Of a stretch of 35,441 nt of DNA, positions 32,739 to 35,441 are shown one piece after another. The stretch covers positions 1 through 35,441 of the forward strand of contig DAQK01000044.1 of NCBI GenBank assembly GCA_002502855.1, written 5' to 3'. This DNA is from Methanobacterium sp. UBA279 (GTDB lineage Archaea > Methanobacteriota > Methanobacteria > Methanobacteriales > Methanobacteriaceae). The notes beneath the pieces are model-generated. The model had not been told where the DNA came from and searched no databases. It saw nothing but the letters and a program-made list of their open reading frames with translations. How positions within the stretch are numbered: the stretch's first letter is position 1; each line of letters starts with the position of its first letter. The translations under genes and the position numbers were made by a program.

Positions 32739-34004
32739 TCAGGCAATATGAACATCTAAAACATCTAACTGTACGCACTGGGCAGTTGTTTCAAGTAATG
32801 ATGAGACACTGGGTTGGGTCCGGTTATCATCACCGGATATCAGTTCTTTGATATATAATCCCCCCTGGCATTCAATTACCAGTTCTAAACATCCGTCATC
32901 CAATTTTTTAACTTCAATATTCCTTACTTCTCGCTTTCTTATTATATCAGCTCGTCTGTGGACTACCCTTTGGGGTGTTCGCTGTTCTATAAGTTTTAAT
33001 GATTTAATCAGACCCATATCTTCAGGGGTAACATCTTTTTCTACCTTCACCAGGGCACGGTAAATCTTATAAGTATCAGTGGAGGAAGTTTTAATCTGTT
33101 TACGCCTCTCTTTACCGGTGAATTTCAGTCCTGATATTTCTACCTTACCTTCCGCGCTCTGATTCACTTTATCTTCCAGTCCTTTAAGATCTAATGATCT
33201 TCTAAGGGGTTCTTTGATCTCCAGGACAAACGGGCGGCCTGTTCCCAACATTTTAACATCGATATCTTCTCTGCCGGCCCCGTGGAATTTAGTCTCACTT
33301 CCCCGGGATTCTCGGAGAAATTCTGGGCTGATTAATTCTTCAACAGATTCCTGGTACATCTTACCGGTGAAGTTACAGCGCTCACAACCTTTTCCTTTAC
33401 ATTCTCTACAGGGCCATTTCGTCTGGGGGATACCCCTTACCAGTTTCCTGTAACGCCCTTCTATAAATAATGGGTTTATCTGGAATTCTAATCCTGGTTT
33501 ATCCCCTTTTTTAGTGAAATCCACCAGTATAACCAGATGGGATGTTTCAAAATCCACTTCTTTACCCATCTTCATCGACAATGCCTTACCGATCTCCCGG
33601 TTGATCTCCTTTTTAATATTTTCCACGTCAACATCAATTTCTTCCCGGATTTCCTGTTCTCGCCGGATTATATCTTTATCCACACGGGATCCTACCAGGA
33701 ATGTTTTAAATTCTATGTTTGAATCATTTAATTTGCTGGATATGAATTGGGTGAGATTATTATCTATTTTCCCGAATAGGTTATCACAGATAAAGCATTT
33801 AACATCAGCTATACAATCACAACTTTCATGGTTGAGATGTTTCAGGATGTACTCTCCCCGTACCAGATTATCGGATGCTTCCATATCACAGGAGAAATTC
33901 CTACCCAGACAACGGGGACAGATATTACCACTGGTTAGATCCAGTATTTTTAAAGCCTTCTCCCTGATCTGGGCATCTAAATCATTGTTACTCATAGTTA
34001 TCAT
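32739..34004 (-). CDS. pus10: tRNA pseudouridine synthase Pus10
   Basis: Pus10 makes pseudouridine at positions 54 and 55 of archaeal tRNAs. The 421-residue protein has the N-terminal zinc module (Cys29/Cys32 in NICPRC and Cys70/Cys73 in KCFIC) within a THUMP-containing domain, a second Cys set CRECKGKGCERC (199-210), and the catalytic region FHGAGREDIDVKMLGTGRPF (240-259) containing the active Asp, followed by VLEIKEPLRR. The C-terminal half has TDTYKIYRALVKVE and HRRADIIRKREV. Two ATGs (codons 1 and 4) are possible starts and neither has a good Shine-Dalgarno sequence, so the first was kept. It is transcribed after srp54, with a 78-bp gap. Confidence 0.94.
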   Translation of the reverse strand: MITMSNNDLDAQIREKALKILDLTSGNICPRCLGRNFSCDMEASDNLVRGEYILKHLNHESCDCIADVKCFICDNLFGKIDNNLTQFISSKLNDSNIEFKTFLVGSRVDKDIIRREQEIREEIDVDVENIKKEINREIGKALSMKMGKEVDFETSHLVILVDFTKKGDKPGLEFQINPLFIEGRYRKLVRGIPQTKWPCRECKGKGCERCNFTGKMYQESVEELISPEFLRESRGSETKFHGAGREDIDVKMLGTGRPFVLEIKEPLRRSLDLKGLEDKVNQSAEGKVEISGLKFTGKERRKQIKTSSTDTYKIYRALVKVEKDVTPEDMGLIKSLKLIEQRTPQRVVHRRADIIRKREVRNIEVKKLDDGCLELVIECQGGLYIKELISGDDNRTQPSVSSLLETTAQCVQLDVLDVHIA

Positions 34005-34068
34005 TGAAATTTTTCTTTTTATAGTGTATTAAATAGTGCTGTTAATTTGAATTTGGAAAAATAGATAT

Positions 34069-34091
34069 GTGAGATAATTTTTTTATCTCAT
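34069..34091 (-). terminator. Hairpin overlapping the srp54 stop codon
   Basis: TGAGATAA (34070-34077) and TTATCTCA (34083-34090) form a perfect 8-bp stem with a 5-nt loop. The stem includes the last codon pair and the TAA of srp54. The minus-strand transcript then continues to a five-U run at about 34055-34060. It may terminate, or attenuate read-through into pus10. Confidence 0.4.
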
Positions 34092-35417
34092 GAACTGTCT
34101 CATCATCTTATCTAACGGACCACCCATTTTCCTCTTACCAAAGCCTTTGATGGCCTTTTTGGTCATGTTGTAGTATTTTAAAAGCTCCTTAACGTCTTCG
34201 TTTCTCACGCCGGCTCCCCGGGAGATTCTTTTAACCCGGGACTGTTTGATTACCTCGGGGTGGTTGAGTTCGTATTCGGTCATGGAGTCCATCATTATCT
34301 TGTACCGGGCCAGCTTCTCCTCGGTTACCTGGGAGGCGTTTTTCGGCAGCTTACCACCCACTCCCGGGAGCATGTTCATGACCTGCTGCATGGGGCCCAT
34401 CTTGTTCATCATCTCAAACTGGGAGTACATATCCTTCAGGGTGAATTTACCACTCATCAGGTGGTCCATGACTTCCATATCCACATCTTCATCAGCGGCA
34501 ACTTCTTCTGCCTTCTCTAGGAGGGTTTTAATATCACCCATTCCCAGGAGCCGTGAGATGAACCTTTCAGGGTTGAACGCTTCAAAGTCATCCAGTTTCT
34601 CCCCGGTCCCTACAAATTTGATGGGTGCTCCAATTTCAGCTACAGCCGATAATGCTCCACCACCCTTGGCTGAGCCGTCCAGTTTGGTTATGATTATAGA
34701 TCCGATATCGGTTGTTTTACTGAAGGCCTGGGCCTGTTCCCGGGCCTGCTGGCCTATGGTTCCATCGATGACCAGTATGACCTCGTTAGGATTTACCACC
34801 TTGGAAATCTGCTCCATCTCATCCAGAAGATCCTTTTCTTCCTTATGACGACCGGCGGTGTCTACTATGATGATGTCCTGTTTTCTAAATTCATTTAAAC
34901 CTTTCCGGGCCAGATCCAGTGCATCTGGATTTTCCGGGTCACCATATAAAGGCACGTTCATATCTTCGGTGAGCTGGCGTAGCTGTTCGTATGCAGCCGG
35001 ACGCCAGGTATCTGAAACCACCACTGCCGGATTGAAACCTTTTTTTTGCAGGTATCTTGAAAGTTTCGCTATGGTGGTGGTTTTACCACTACCCTGCAGT
35101 CCTACGAAGAGTATTTTATAGGGCCTGGCTGTGATTTCAATTTCTTCTGCCTTTTCTCCCACCAGATTGACCAGTTCTTCATAGACGATCCGTATGACAT
35201 GTTCCTTGGCGGTAACCCCTTTAGCCGGTTTTTCCTTTAATGAACGCTCTTCTATGGTCTTTGAAAGCTTCAACACCAATTTAATGTTAACATCAGACTG
35301 AATTAGGGCCCTTTGAATGTCTTTTACAACCTCTTTAACCACTTCTTCATCGATTATGGTCATTCCGGCCAGTTTTTTCATGGTCTTCGTTAGATTTTTA
35401 CCCAGATTGCCTAACAT
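34083..35417 (-). CDS. srp54: Signal recognition particle GTPase SRP54
   Basis: SRP54 binds signal sequences with its M domain and, with SRP RNA, SRP19 and the FtsY receptor, directs ribosomes to the membrane. The 444-residue protein has the N domain (1-90), the GTPase domain with P-loop GLQGSGKTTT (106-115), VDTAGRHKEEKDLLDEM, ITKLDGSAKGGGAL and GTGEKLDDFEAFNP, and the Met-rich M domain (about 300-444) with QFEMMNKMGPMQQVMNMLPG and a final MGGPLDKMMRQFM. AGGATAATG with GGTGA just upstream supports the start. Only 24 bp of upstream sequence remain in the window. Confidence 0.97.
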   Translation of the reverse strand: MLGNLGKNLTKTMKKLAGMTIIDEEVVKEVVKDIQRALIQSDVNIKLVLKLSKTIEERSLKEKPAKGVTAKEHVIRIVYEELVNLVGEKAEEIEITARPYKILFVGLQGSGKTTTIAKLSRYLQKKGFNPAVVVSDTWRPAAYEQLRQLTEDMNVPLYGDPENPDALDLARKGLNEFRKQDIIIVDTAGRHKEEKDLLDEMEQISKVVNPNEVILVIDGTIGQQAREQAQAFSKTTDIGSIIITKLDGSAKGGGALSAVAEIGAPIKFVGTGEKLDDFEAFNPERFISRLLGMGDIKTLLEKAEEVAADEDVDMEVMDHLMSGKFTLKDMYSQFEMMNKMGPMQQVMNMLPGVGGKLPKNASQVTEEKLARYKIMMDSMTEYELNHPEVIKQSRVKRISRGAGVRNEDVKELLKYYNMTKKAIKGFGKRKMGGPLDKMMRQFMR

Positions 35418-35441
35418 TATCCTTTCACCAGATATTGACTG

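Overview
The window is archaeal and reads as a chromosomal segment of a hydrogenotrophic methanogen of the order Methanobacteriales, most likely Methanobacterium or a close relative. It carries HdrA, a methanogenesis marker 11 protein, the nickel/cobalt chelatase of F430 and corrinoid synthesis, a methanogen-type V4R regulator, archaeal RadA, multi-OB RPA, Rpo4, L21e, Pus10 and SRP54. Many genes have TATA-like boxes and GGAGG/GGTGA ribosome binding sites, and several start 25-30 nt after a TATA box with no Shine-Dalgarno sequence, as expected for leaderless mRNAs. Most of the sequence is ordinary core genome. Accessory content sits at about 18.6-19.2 kb, 22.4-25.4 kb and 29.3-30.2 kb.

Layout. 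0-1 kb: the 3' end of an unrecognised gene and a DUF169 gene. 1-3.1 kb: hdrA. 3.3-6.7 kb: an RPA-radA operon (ssDNA binding and strand exchange). 6.7-10.4 kb: a MarR-type regulator followed by leuC-leuD-leuB. 10.6-13.4 kb: a cysteine desulfurase, an unlisted 27-residue membrane microprotein, ribH and the methanogenesis marker 11 gene. 13.4-15.2 kb: a membrane glycosyltransferase with a large predicted exterior domain. 15.4-17.7 kb: tandem-domain purE and a UbiD-family decarboxylase. 17.8-18.6 kb: an ArsR/V4R regulator similar to MsvR. 18.6-19.3 kb: a 720-bp region with no clear gene, holding a diverged direct repeat, two tiny overlapping reading frames, a 12-bp palindrome and two strong stem-loops. 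19.3-22.3 kb: amrS, thiL, cfbA and a DUF35 Zn-ribbon/OB protein, the last three overlapping.

22.4-25.4 kb: two overlapping genes for secreted, sequon-rich pseudopilin-like proteins, then a Zn-ribbon/membrane/PsbP-like protein. 25.6-28.6 kb: an Lrp/AsnC regulator, then a pore-less MgtE-type sensor (PRC, MgtE-N and CBS domains) in one operon with an NRAMP-related transporter whose metal-site motifs are of the magnesium type. 28.7-30.2 kb: a HemK2/Mtq2-like methyltransferase, a carboxymuconolactone decarboxylase-like protein without the CxxC, and a DnaJ-type zinc-finger reading frame that appears frameshifted. 30.3-35.4 kb: the conserved archaeal information-processing cluster srp54, pus10, rpl21e, rpo4, DUF655 and rsmA.

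The strongest candidates for something not well described are the split magnesium sensor/NRAMP operon, the structured intergenic island next to the V4R regulator, the 27-residue microprotein, the pseudopilin pair with a shared Cys-Pro-His-Tyr motif, and the long perfect inverted repeat enclosing a TATA box upstream of RPA. All family calls were made by reading the translations; no database search was run.
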